Source of the DNA: Competibacter_A sp037045685
Lineage (GTDB): Bacteria > Pseudomonadota > Gammaproteobacteria > Competibacterales > Competibacteraceae
Reading direction: 5' to 3'
DNA length: 64,000 bases
NCBI GenBank assembly: GCA_037045685.1
Contig: JBAOII010000023.1
Coordinates: 62,001-126,000, forward strand
Part shown: in pieces, positions 26,850-35,361 of the stretch
Layout of the letters: every line of letters begins with the position of its first letter
Position numbering within the stretch: the stretch's first letter is position 1
Translations under genes and position numbers: made by a program
Notes under the pieces: generated by a model
Database searches by the model: none
What the model was told of the DNA's origin: nothing
What the model saw: only the letters and a program-made list of their open reading frames with translations

Positions 26850-28139
26850 ATGTTTAAAAATGGCACCCATCCAGACTTATCGAAGTCATTGGAAACAATT
26901 GGCGCAAGCTTTGCAATTTTTGAGTTGCAATCTGGAATGACCAATTTCAAGTTGGTCAGCGCCAATGCTCTCTATGAAGACATTACCGAAAAACCCATCA
27001 TCGATTGTATCGGGAAAACCATTATTGAAATTCTGCCTCGCTATGTGGAAAAGCAACTGCGAGGTTGCCTTCAGCATTGCTTGAGCGAACAAACTTCCCA
27101 AGAGATCGAAATGGTGATCGAGAGAGGTGGCGAGACTCGATGGTGGCGAGTGGTCACCTCGCCGGTCTTGCCGATGACTCAAGGCTATGCTCGTGTAATC
27201 AACACTTGTATCGAAATCACCGATAAAAAAATATTGGAACAACAGCTTAATATTTCGAGGCAGCGGTTTCAGGCGGTCATTGAGAATGCCTATGACGGTA
27301 TCATCACCATCGATGAAAAACAGACGATCAAGCTGATGAATGAAGCCGCGCGAGATATATTTGGCATCAGCGAAAGCGAAGTTTGCGGTGCCAGCCTTAC
27401 CCGCTTTATTCCATTACGCTACAGGGCCAAGCATTCGGAGTATGTGTCCTCTTTTCGAAATTCCGTGGTGGATTCCCGGCCAATGCATACCAGGGCGTCG
27501 GTTACGGGGCTGCGCGCCGACGGCACCGAGGTTCCGCTGGAAGTCACGATCGCCAAGATCAGGGTTGGGCCAGAAATAGAAATGACGGCGGTGGTTCGCG
27601 ATATTTCGGAACGGTCCAGATTGATTGACGAGTTATCCAGAGCGGCGACCCAGGACTCCTTGACCGGGCTGTTTAACCGACGATTTACCGCTGGAATCCT
27701 GAACAAAGAACTGGAGCGATGCAGAAGATTCAAGCGGGTTTTGGGAATCGCGATGATCGATTTGGATAACTTCAAAAATATTAATGACACTTACGGGCAT
27801 TCGTGTGGTGATAACGTACTCAAGGTGGTTGCGGAAACCTTATCAAAAAATGTTCGTGAAATCGATACCTTTTGTCGTTGGGGTGGAGAAGAGTTCGTGG
27901 TGTTATTGCCCGAAACGAATCTTGAAACCGCGATGATCTGGGCGGAGCGAGCCCGCGAGTTACTCGCTTCTAAGTTAATTGAATCGCACAATGAGCGGTC
28001 GCTCAATGTCACCGCCAGCTTTGGAGTGATGGCGACCTGTGGGGAAAACGAAACTGTCGAGACACTGATGGAAAAAGTCGATAAGGCTCTGTATCGCGCC
28101 AAGGAAAGCGGCAAGGATTGTGTCCGTGGAATCGAATGA
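26850..28139 (+). CDS. PAS-PAS diguanylate cyclase
   Basis: About 429 residues from ATG 26850, which has AAGGA eight bases upstream; ATG 26841 is also in frame. Two PAS domains (about 15-125 and 130-255) precede a GGDEF domain (about 265-425) with an intact active site GGEEF at 345-349. It should make cyclic di-GMP. No membrane helix is seen, so it is probably cytosolic. The gene is AT-richer than most of the window, suggesting acquisition. It converges on cbiG with a gap of about 20 bases. Confidence 0.88.
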   Translation: MFKNGTHPDLSKSLETIGASFAIFELQSGMTNFKLVSANALYEDITEKPIIDCIGKTIIEILPRYVEKQLRGCLQHCLSEQTSQEIEMVIERGGETRWWRVVTSPVLPMTQGYARVINTCIEITDKKILEQQLNISRQRFQAVIENAYDGIITIDEKQTIKLMNEAARDIFGISESEVCGASLTRFIPLRYRAKHSEYVSSFRNSVVDSRPMHTRASVTGLRADGTEVPLEVTIAKIRVGPEIEMTAVVRDISERSRLIDELSRAATQDSLTGLFNRRFTAGILNKELERCRRFKRVLGIAMIDLDNFKNINDTYGHSCGDNVLKVVAETLSKNVREIDTFCRWGGEEFVVLLPETNLETAMIWAERARELLASKLIESHNERSLNVTASFGVMATCGENETVETLMEKVDKALYRAKESGKDCVRGIE

Positions 28140-28161
28140 CGAATACCGCAACGCGGGTTTT

Positions 28162-28965
28162 TCAGGTGTCGGGATTGCCGTAGATTCGCGCGACGGCCAG
28201 CGTGGCGTCGGCGTTTTTCTGTTTTGGGATGAGCAGTTCCGCCGGAAAAGGATGATCGATCAGCCGTTCGGCGTGAGCCAGCGCGGCGGCTTCCGCCACC
28301 CCGTGGCAACCGGTTTCCCTAAATACGATCTCGGATTTTCGGCTGAGCCGGTCGCCGTATTCGCGTAACACGCCCGCCGGATAAAAATGGATCGGAAGCT
28401 CCAACATCTCGGCCAATCGGTGCAAGCCTGGCTCGTCTTTTTTGAGTTCGATGCTGGCCAAGGCGCTGAGATCGTCGCGCCGCAAGCCGTGGCCGATCAA
28501 GGTTTGATCGAGCAGGGCCAGCAACGACTCGACCGGGCAACCGCGATTGCAGCCGAGGCCGGCTACCAGCAGGGGTTGCGTGTAGCGTTGGGCGCCGGTG
28601 ATGATGGCTTGAGCTCCCAGGAATTGGGCCACTTGCCGCGCCCATTCGTTGGCGCCGCCCTCGTGGCCGGACAAGATCGGCACCACGAACCGGCCGTGTT
28701 CGTCCAGCACCAGCACCGCCGGATCCCGGTATTTATCCCGCAATGCCGGTCCCAAGGTGCGCACCGCGATACCGACCGCGCACAGCAGAACCAGCCGATT
28801 GCCGTTTTGAAAACGCTCGCGGACCACCTCTTGAAACGGTTGCGGTCGATACAAGTGTTCGGCGTTTGGCGAGAAACCCAGCAAGCGCTCGGCCAGCGCC
28901 CGGCCGGGATCGGTCAGGCTGACGATGGTGATAGGGAAAGAGGATCGATTGGGGGCGGCGCTCAT
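28162..28965 (-). CDS. cbiG: Cobalamin biosynthesis protein CbiG
   Basis: 267 residues. The N-terminal half has CbiG motifs (VLLCAVGIAVRTLGPAL, VPILSGHEGGANEWARQVA), and the C-terminal half has the conserved VAGLGCNRGCPVESLL and FRETGCHGVAEAAAL. CbiG hydrolyses the delta-lactone of cobalt-precorrin-5A in the anaerobic pathway and releases acetaldehyde. Together with cobJ it shows that part of the corrin ring pathway is encoded here, but the rest is outside the window. Confidence 0.9.
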   Translation of the reverse strand: MSAAPNRSSFPITIVSLTDPGRALAERLLGFSPNAEHLYRPQPFQEVVRERFQNGNRLVLLCAVGIAVRTLGPALRDKYRDPAVLVLDEHGRFVVPILSGHEGGANEWARQVAQFLGAQAIITGAQRYTQPLLVAGLGCNRGCPVESLLALLDQTLIGHGLRRDDLSALASIELKKDEPGLHRLAEMLELPIHFYPAGVLREYGDRLSRKSEIVFRETGCHGVAEAAALAHAERLIDHPFPAELLIPKQKNADATLAVARIYGNPDT

Positions 28966-29114
28966 TGGCGGGGGCGGGAGTGTTCGAACATCGAGCGAAG
29001 CTCAGATAAACGGACCAACTCTGGACCGCAGCTTTGCTCAAGTTGGACGCACCCCAAAATAGGCCCGAATTTTTGGAGCGCGCCCGCAAATGCCGGATGC
29101 GTTGGGATCGGCTA

Positions 29115-29720
29115 TCAAGGCCCGGAGAGCTGGGTGATGGCAAATCCTTGAGCGGCGGTACTCCAATCCAGAAGGACGGTATAAGCTTTGCCATCGACCA
29201 GCATGTTTTTGATGGAGATCGATCGACCGTTCGGTCCAACCCCGAGGGTCGCCCCGTTCAGGCTGACTTTGGTCGGATCGTCGAGGAAATTTCCGGGAAC
29301 ATCAAAACGAACGGTGAAAAAGGTAATGGTTTGCGCCTTGGCGTTACCGCGTGTGTCAACGGCTCGAATAGTAAATGCGTGCTGGCCGGGGGATAAATTC
29401 GAGTAGTTGAAAGCCATGGAAAAACCCGAATTGGCCGAATTGGGGTAAGTGGGAAAAGAGTTGCCTACATCCGGCCTAAATGCTCCAGATGGAATGTTAG
29501 TGACAAAGGTACCGTCCACTAATAGCTCGACTTTATCGATGCCGTTGATTGAAACGGCCCAACCCCGCAAATTGGTAACACCGGAATAAGTGCTGTTAAC
29601 TTGAGGTTCTTCCACCAACAAAATGGTGTCATCCGCTGCGATGGCGGTTTGAGGGATTGCGGTAAGGGCAATAAGCGTCATACAGACCGCGAAAAACAGA
29701 CCGAGAATTTTAACCTTCAT
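29115..29720 (-). CDS. Secreted protein with a bacterial Ig-like domain
   Basis: About 201 residues from ATG 29720 (GGAG seven bases upstream). A Sec signal (ILGLFFAVCMTLIALTAIPQTAIAA) is followed by a beta-rich Ig-like repeat (IDKVELLVDGTFV, GFSMAFNYSNLSPGQHAFTIRAVDTRGN). A second beta domain ends the protein. Such domains are common in surface or adhesion proteins, but no anchoring motif is seen and function is unknown. Composition is AT-richer than neighbours. It stands alone between cbiG and the aldehyde dehydrogenase gene. Confidence 0.7.
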   Translation of the reverse strand: MKVKILGLFFAVCMTLIALTAIPQTAIAADDTILLVEEPQVNSTYSGVTNLRGWAVSINGIDKVELLVDGTFVTNIPSGAFRPDVGNSFPTYPNSANSGFSMAFNYSNLSPGQHAFTIRAVDTRGNAKAQTITFFTVRFDVPGNFLDDPTKVSLNGATLGVGPNGRSISIKNMLVDGKAYTVLLDWSTAAQGFAITQLSGP

Positions 29721-29959
29721 GCCAAGCTCCACCAATGGTTGTGTTTAATCGATAAGCCGTCAAAGCGGAATGAATTATATGTTTTTATGGCAACAGGTAA
29801 AAGACTCTTTATCAATCGGCCGGCATCGCAGGATATGGCGAGAATTAACCTCATGATTTCCTTGGCCTCCAGATGCGCTCCTCCAGCGTCCACCGCGATG
29901 CGCGGCCGTCGCGCCCGCAGGCGGGAAATCCGATCAGGCCAGCGGGGAGGCGATACGTC

Positions 29960-31549
29960 TCAGCTTTTAAACATCCTGGGCAAGAGCTTCGCGAAGCGCA
30001 GCAGGCCCTGCCAACGCTCGCCGAACCCATGTCCATGCAATAGCTGGAGCGCGCCTTTCAGGCCATCGTAGAGCGTGGCGTCGTAAGGATGCCAAAACAG
30101 GTTGCGCTTGGCGAAGTGCAGCAATTCGGTGGTGACCACCTGCGGCTGGGTCATCTCGTCGAAGCCGAGTTCGCCGTGGCTGCGGCCGATGCCGGATTCC
30201 TTGACGCCGCCCCATGGGGTTTCGGCCATGCCGTGGGTGAGCAGATGGTCGTTGATGGTGATCACTCCGGCGTGAATGCGCCGGCCCAGGGCCACCGCGC
30301 GGCGCGTGTTGCCGGACCACACCGAGCCGGTCAGGCCGAGACTGGAGTCGTTGGCGAGTTCGATGGCCCGCTCCATATCGTCCACTTTCATGACGCCCAG
30401 CACCGGTCCGAAGGTTTCCTCGCGCATCAATTCCATCGAGTGGTCCACGTCGGTCAACACCGTGACCGGATAGAAATTGGCTCGGGCGTGCGCGGGATCG
30501 ATCTTGACCTGAGCGAGAAGGGTCGCGCCCTTCGTCAAGGCGTCTTCCACTTGCCGCTGGATGGTCTTGATCTGGCGCTCGGTGCACATGGCGCCGATAT
30601 CGACGTTATGGTCCGTGTTCGGTCCCTGGCGCAGCGTCTCCACCCGCTGCTTGAGCAGCCGAACGAAGGGTTCGTAGACATCCCGGTGAACGTAGATGCG
30701 CTCGACCCCACCGCAAGACTGGCCGCTGTTTTGCAGTCCGGCCCACATCGCGCCGTTGACCGCCCGTTCCAGATTGGCGTCCGGGCAGACCAGCATCGGA
30801 TCGTTGCCGCCCAGCTCCAGCGAGACCGGCGTCAGCGTTTCGGCGGCCTTGGCCATCAGGGTCTTGCCGACCGGCACCGAGCCGGTAAAAAACAGCTTGT
30901 CCACATGCAGGTCCGGTTCCAGCAGGATTTGGCCGATGATGGCGCCCGGAATATTGAGATGGATGAAAATGTCGGCCGGCAGGCTGGCGGCACGGATCAT
31001 CTCCTCGATTTTGCGCCCGACCATCTGGGTTTCCGGCGCGGTCTTGAAGATCACCGCGTTGCCGGCCAGCAAGGCGGGCACGATCTCGTGCATCGGAATG
31101 CCGAGCGGATAGTTCCAGGGGGCGATGATCCCGATCACGCCGAAGGGCGTCCGAAAAATCCGGCTGCGCTTGTTCAAGAACAGCAGGGAGCCGCCCCGCA
31201 CCTTGCGGGGCCGGAGAAAGCGGCGGGCGTTCTTGAGGTAGTAATCGGTGGCCAGCGCGCTGGTCAGCACCTCGGTGGCCAGCGCCTCGACCCGGGTTTT
31301 GCCGACATCTTTGGCGATGGTCTCGCTGACGGCGTCGGCGTTATCGACCAAATAGTCGCGAATGCGCGCCAGATAGCGCTCGCGCTCGGCGAGCGGCAGC
31401 GCCGCCCAGGCCGGTTGCGCGGCGCGGGCGCGGCGAATGGCCTCTCGGGCTTCCTCGGGCGCGTTCATCCGCGAATAGCCGACGATTTCGCCGGTGGCGG
31501 GATTGACGCAGACGGTCTGGCTGAGATCGAACATCTGGGGCGTGCTCAT
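29960..31549 (-). CDS. Aldehyde dehydrogenase (NAD(P)-dependent)
   Basis: About 529 residues from ATG 31549 (MSTPQMFDLSQTV). The frame is open to 31672, but the extra segment is Arg/Pro-rich and not family-like. Motifs seen are the NAD-site FTGSVPVGKTLMAKAA, catalytic Glu in LELGGNDPMLV and the catalytic Cys in NSGQSCGGVERIYV. A C-terminal extension of about 50 residues (LLHFAKRNLFWHPYDATLYDGL) is typical of the long-chain or fatty aldehyde branch. Substrate uncertain. Confidence 0.88.
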   Translation of the reverse strand: MSTPQMFDLSQTVCVNPATGEIVGYSRMNAPEEAREAIRRARAAQPAWAALPLAERERYLARIRDYLVDNADAVSETIAKDVGKTRVEALATEVLTSALATDYYLKNARRFLRPRKVRGGSLLFLNKRSRIFRTPFGVIGIIAPWNYPLGIPMHEIVPALLAGNAVIFKTAPETQMVGRKIEEMIRAASLPADIFIHLNIPGAIIGQILLEPDLHVDKLFFTGSVPVGKTLMAKAAETLTPVSLELGGNDPMLVCPDANLERAVNGAMWAGLQNSGQSCGGVERIYVHRDVYEPFVRLLKQRVETLRQGPNTDHNVDIGAMCTERQIKTIQRQVEDALTKGATLLAQVKIDPAHARANFYPVTVLTDVDHSMELMREETFGPVLGVMKVDDMERAIELANDSSLGLTGSVWSGNTRRAVALGRRIHAGVITINDHLLTHGMAETPWGGVKESGIGRSHGELGFDEMTQPQVVTTELLHFAKRNLFWHPYDATLYDGLKGALQLLHGHGFGERWQGLLRFAKLLPRMFKS

Positions 31550-31821
31550 GGGCGGGTTCTCGGCGGGCGAACGGGGCGGACGGAGGCGGGCCGGACGCTT
31601 TCGATCCCGATCCCGCCACGACGACGGTCGAGAGCGGGGTCGATCTTGGAGCGGCGGCGCGATCACGACCACCGATAGTGCCGGCTCGGGGCGACGTTGG
31701 CTTGTAAGAGCTGGCTTTGTTGACCCGAACGCCGGGCTTTGAGCGATTTTGGCGGTTTGGGTTTGCCCGATGCGACAAACGGGGTTAGATTGCCGTATCT
31801 CCGACGGGAACCGGACGGGCG

Positions 31822-32169
31822 ATGTCCAAAATCACCAAGAGCATTTACCGCGTTCTATTCATCAATCAGGGCAAGTTGTACGAGTTGTACGCGCGCAGCA
31901 TCTATCAGGGCGAACTCTACGGTTTCATCGAGGTCGAGGAACTGCTGTTCGGCGAGCGCTCCAGCGTGTTGGTCAATCCGGCGGAGGAGCGGTTGCAAAC
32001 CGAGTTCGCCGGGGTGCAGCGGACTTTCATCCCGCTGCACTACATCCTGCGGATCGATGAGGTGGAGCGGGAAGGGGTCAGCAAAATCCGTCCGGTGGAA
32101 GGCGGCGACAACGTGACGCCGTTCCCCCAGCCGGTGCTGCCGCCCGGCGGCGGTCGCGGCAAGGATTGA
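31822..32169 (+). CDS. DUF1820 family protein
   Basis: 115 residues beginning MSKITKSIYRVLFINQGKLYELYARSIYQGELYGF (in part), the hallmark of DUF1820, a small conserved gammaproteobacterial family. The final 20 residues are Pro/Gly-rich. Function unknown. It precedes a 64-residue membrane protein by about 40 bases, perhaps in one transcript. Confidence 0.85.
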   Translation: MSKITKSIYRVLFINQGKLYELYARSIYQGELYGFIEVEELLFGERSSVLVNPAEERLQTEFAGVQRTFIPLHYILRIDEVEREGVSKIRPVEGGDNVTPFPQPVLPPGGGRGKD

Positions 32170-32211
32170 GCGGCGGCGCGGGCGAGCGATCATCAGCGAT
32201 CGGAGGTCACG

Positions 32212-32406
32212 ATGGAATCGGCGGCGTGGTGGGAAATCTTGCTGGGTGGAGCGGTGGCGGTGGCGCTGATCCTGTGGTTCCGGCCCGGCATCAAAGCGGC
32301 CATCGAGCGCGGCCGCAACGCCGAGAAGGATTGGCCGGCGGTGCTGGTTCCGCTGGCCTTGGTGGTGCTGTTCGTGTTTTTTCTCGTCCAATGGGTTCGC
32401 AATTAA
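32212..32406 (+). CDS. Small two-helix membrane protein
   Basis: 64 residues with two hydrophobic segments (ILLGGAVAVALILWF and AVLVPLALVVLFVFFLVQW) separated by a basic loop. GGAGGT lies upstream of ATG 32212, and codon use resembles the neighbours. No family recognised. Confidence 0.6.
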   Translation: MESAAWWEILLGGAVAVALILWFRPGIKAAIERGRNAEKDWPAVLVPLALVVLFVFFLVQWVRN

Positions 32407-32460
32407 CCGAGAGGCGCGAAAGCATCGTTTTCCCCCGCCTCGCACCGCGCGGCTCGTCGC

Positions 32461-33774
32461 TCAGTAAAGGACCTGCGCCTCGGTGATTTCGCTGGCGCGC
32501 AGGGACAAGGTGGCGCTGCCGCCGGGTTTGCGGATGGTGATCTGCACGACGCCTTCGGCGACGGAATCAACTTTCCCCCTGTATTGCGAGTTGTTCGCGG
32601 TTTTGAGTTTGGCGATTTTGCCGACATGGCGGCCCAATTCGCCCGCCGAGATCGGGTGAAAGGCTTTTTGAATCACGACGGTCTGCGGCACGGTCGAGGC
32701 CGTGGCATCGGTCTTGTCGGATTCCGGCGCGGCTTCGGGCTCCGCGCCCAGCGCCCGCGCGACTTTGGCGCTATCCCACGTCAGCGAGAGATCGCTCACC
32801 GCCTTATCGTTCACCTTGACGGCGAGGCCGGCGAGCTTGATGGCGTCCTCCGGCTTGTAGAACCGTAGTTCGGCGGGATCGATGGGGGTGGGCGGCGAGG
32901 CCGCGATCGTGATCTGGCCCCCCTCGGTCAGGTAACGGCGATAGGCTTCCACCAATCCCGGCCCCGGATAAACGCCGTTGGCGTTGAGACGTTCGACCAC
33001 CAGTCGCACGTGATCGGCGATGTAGGCTTCGACCGGCTTGCCCGCCTTGGCGGCGCAATAGGTGTTGCGGCGCTGATTGAAGCCGTCGTCGCGGAGCGCC
33101 ACATCGAGTTTGGCCAGTTTCGGCGTGAGCGAGGTGGCCAGCTCAAACACCGACGAGACCGGTGCCGACGTGGCGAATCCGATGTCCACATTGATGGTCG
33201 CCCAGTCACGGCTATTGCTATCGATTTGAAATTCCAACAAATTACGGGCGGAACTTAACCGATAGCCCACGCTCATGTTGCCGATGAAGTTGTTGTAACC
33301 CATTTCCAGCCACTCGGTGCCGCCGAAGGAGAGCACCGGCCCGCAGCCCAGCGCCTCCAGATCGTCGAACGGCGAGCGGTGGGCCGCCGTTCGCGATCCG
33401 GCACCGAGAATGCCGCCGTCGAGCGGGATTTCGAATTGCTGGACCGATAGCGACAAGGCTTCGGGAAGCTGGCCTTTGCCGAGTTGCCGGCGGGCGTTGA
33501 GCAGGGCCAGCATGTTCGGGGCGTTGAGCCGGACGGAACCGATGGTGATGGAGTCGTTGATGGCGTTGAGGAGAATTTGCAGCCGGTTCACCCCCACCGA
33601 CCCGGCAGGCGAAACGTCGATGCCGCCGTAGCTGATGTCGGCGAAAGGCTTCGCCATCAGCGCGATTTGATCGACCTGTTGCTTGGTGTTGTACCATAAA
33701 TACCCCCATGCCCCGCCGGCGATCAGGACCAGGGCGACGAGAACGATAATCCCGACGGTCTTCAGTTTTTGCAT
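32461..33774 (-). CDS. Conserved hypothetical membrane-anchored protein
   Basis: 437 residues. A single N-terminal anchor (VGIIVLVALVLIAGGAWGYLWY, about 7-28) precedes a large extracytoplasmic region. Residues 35-330 are beta-rich with repeated asparagine and serine. The last 60 residues (LGRHVGKIAKLKTANNSQY...) look like a small SH3- or Tudor-like beta-barrel. I do not recognise the family. The gene faces the DUF1015 gene across about 190 bases and converges on the small membrane protein. Confidence 0.65.
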   Translation of the reverse strand: MQKLKTVGIIVLVALVLIAGGAWGYLWYNTKQQVDQIALMAKPFADISYGGIDVSPAGSVGVNRLQILLNAINDSITIGSVRLNAPNMLALLNARRQLGKGQLPEALSLSVQQFEIPLDGGILGAGSRTAAHRSPFDDLEALGCGPVLSFGGTEWLEMGYNNFIGNMSVGYRLSSARNLLEFQIDSNSRDWATINVDIGFATSAPVSSVFELATSLTPKLAKLDVALRDDGFNQRRNTYCAAKAGKPVEAYIADHVRLVVERLNANGVYPGPGLVEAYRRYLTEGGQITIAASPPTPIDPAELRFYKPEDAIKLAGLAVKVNDKAVSDLSLTWDSAKVARALGAEPEAAPESDKTDATASTVPQTVVIQKAFHPISAGELGRHVGKIAKLKTANNSQYRGKVDSVAEGVVQITIRKPGGSATLSLRASEITEAQVLY

Positions 33775-33965
33775 GGACGGTTCCTTGCGGGTTGCGGGGC
33801 GATGACCGGGCCATCGTTTGTTCCCCTGAAAATTCTAACCATAATACTCGGCCGTTGGGAGCGTTGCTGGAGAGCGTGCGGCCCATTTGTTAAGCTTGCG
33901 TCGCTTCCCGAGGTTGCCGCCGAATCCGGCGACCGGCGCCGCCACCCACCGGAGAATGACCGTCC

Positions 33966-35309
33966 ATGAATTTCGCCCAGATCGGCCTGCAGGTCCCGAC
34001 CCTCTTGTTGCCCCGAGCCGGCTTGGACCTGACCCGGTGGGCGGTGGTCGCCTGCGACCAGTACACGTCCCAGCCGGGCTACTGGGCGGAGGTGGAAAAT
34101 TTGGTGGGAGAGGCGCCGTCCACGCTGCGCCTGATGCTGCCGGAAATTTATCTGGGCGCGGCGGACGAGGCGCTGCGGATCGCGGCCATTCAGGACACCA
34201 TGCGCCGCTATCTGGCCGAAAGGATTCTGGCGGCGCAGCCCCCCGGTTTCCTCCTGGTCGAGCGAGAGACCGGGCGGGGCCGAACCCGCAAGGGCCTGAT
34301 CGCGGCCCTCGATCTCGAACACTACGATTTCAACCCTGGCGCCAAGACTCTGATCCGGCCCACCGAAGGCACGATTCTGGAGCGGCTGCCGCCCCGGATT
34401 CGGGTGCGGGAAAACGCGCCGCTGGAACTTCCCCACGTCATGGTGCTGATCGATGATCGGGAGCATTCGGTCATCGATCCGCTGTTCGCCGAACCCCAGG
34501 AGTGCGTGTACGACGTTCCGCTGATGCTGAACGGCGGTCGCGTTCGCGGCTGGCGAGCGCAGCATCCGCTGCTGATCCAGTGGGTGGTAGAGCAGTTGGC
34601 GCGGCTGGCGGACCCGGTGTTGTTCGCCCATCGCTACGGCGTCGCGGGAGAGCCGGTGTTGCTGTACGCCATGGGCGACGGCAACCATTCTTTCGCCACC
34701 GCCAAGATCATCTGGGAGAACCTCAAGCGCGCGGCGCCCGATCCCGTCGCCATCATGCAGCATCCGGCCCGACACGCCCTGGTGGAACTGGTGAATCTCC
34801 ACGATCCGGGCTTGGAGTTCGAGGCGATTCATCGGGTGGCGTTCGGGGTGAACGCCGCCGATCTGCTGGCGGCGCTGGGCGATTTTCTCGCCGCGCAGGG
34901 CTCGGCCCTGACCGTGTTCGATTCCCCTTCGTGGGAAGCGGCCCGGCGGTCGTGGCTGGAGACCCGGCAGCCCGACCGTCAGGCGGTGGCTTTCCTGGCC
35001 GAGGATCGTTGCGGGGTGCTGGTCGTCGAACGGCCGCGCCTGACCTTGCCGGTGGCGACGCTGCAAGCGTTTCTGGACCGGTATCTCCAGGACCGACCCG
35101 GCGCGCGGCTCGACTACATCCACGGCGACGCCGCGCTCGAACAGCTCGGCCGTCAGCCGGGCAATGTCGGCTTTTATCTGCCGGCCCTGGCCAAGGACGA
35201 TTTCTTTCGGACCATCATTCGGGATGGGGCCTTGCCGCGCAAGACCTTCTCCATGGGCGAAGCCGACGAGAAGCGGTTTTATCTGGAATGCCGGCAGATC
35301 GTGCCCTGA
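33966..35309 (+). CDS. DUF1015 family protein
   Basis: 447 residues. Family landmarks are WAVVACDQYTSQPGYW near the N-terminus, GDGNHSFATAKIIWE at about residue 240 and the C-terminal MGEADEKRFYLECRQIVP. DUF1015 proteins are conserved but biochemically uncharacterised. ATG 33966 has GGAGAATG upstream. It lies 52 bases before the EF-G paralogue and may be cotranscribed. Confidence 0.85.
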   Translation: MNFAQIGLQVPTLLLPRAGLDLTRWAVVACDQYTSQPGYWAEVENLVGEAPSTLRLMLPEIYLGAADEALRIAAIQDTMRRYLAERILAAQPPGFLLVERETGRGRTRKGLIAALDLEHYDFNPGAKTLIRPTEGTILERLPPRIRVRENAPLELPHVMVLIDDREHSVIDPLFAEPQECVYDVPLMLNGGRVRGWRAQHPLLIQWVVEQLARLADPVLFAHRYGVAGEPVLLYAMGDGNHSFATAKIIWENLKRAAPDPVAIMQHPARHALVELVNLHDPGLEFEAIHRVAFGVNAADLLAALGDFLAAQGSALTVFDSPSWEAARRSWLETRQPDRQAVAFLAEDRCGVLVVERPRLTLPVATLQAFLDRYLQDRPGARLDYIHGDAALEQLGRQPGNVGFYLPALAKDDFFRTIIRDGALPRKTFSMGEADEKRFYLECRQIVP

Positions 35310-35361
35310 AACCCGTGCGATTTTTTCTCGGCACCGACTCGCGGATTGAGAGGCGCTTCGC

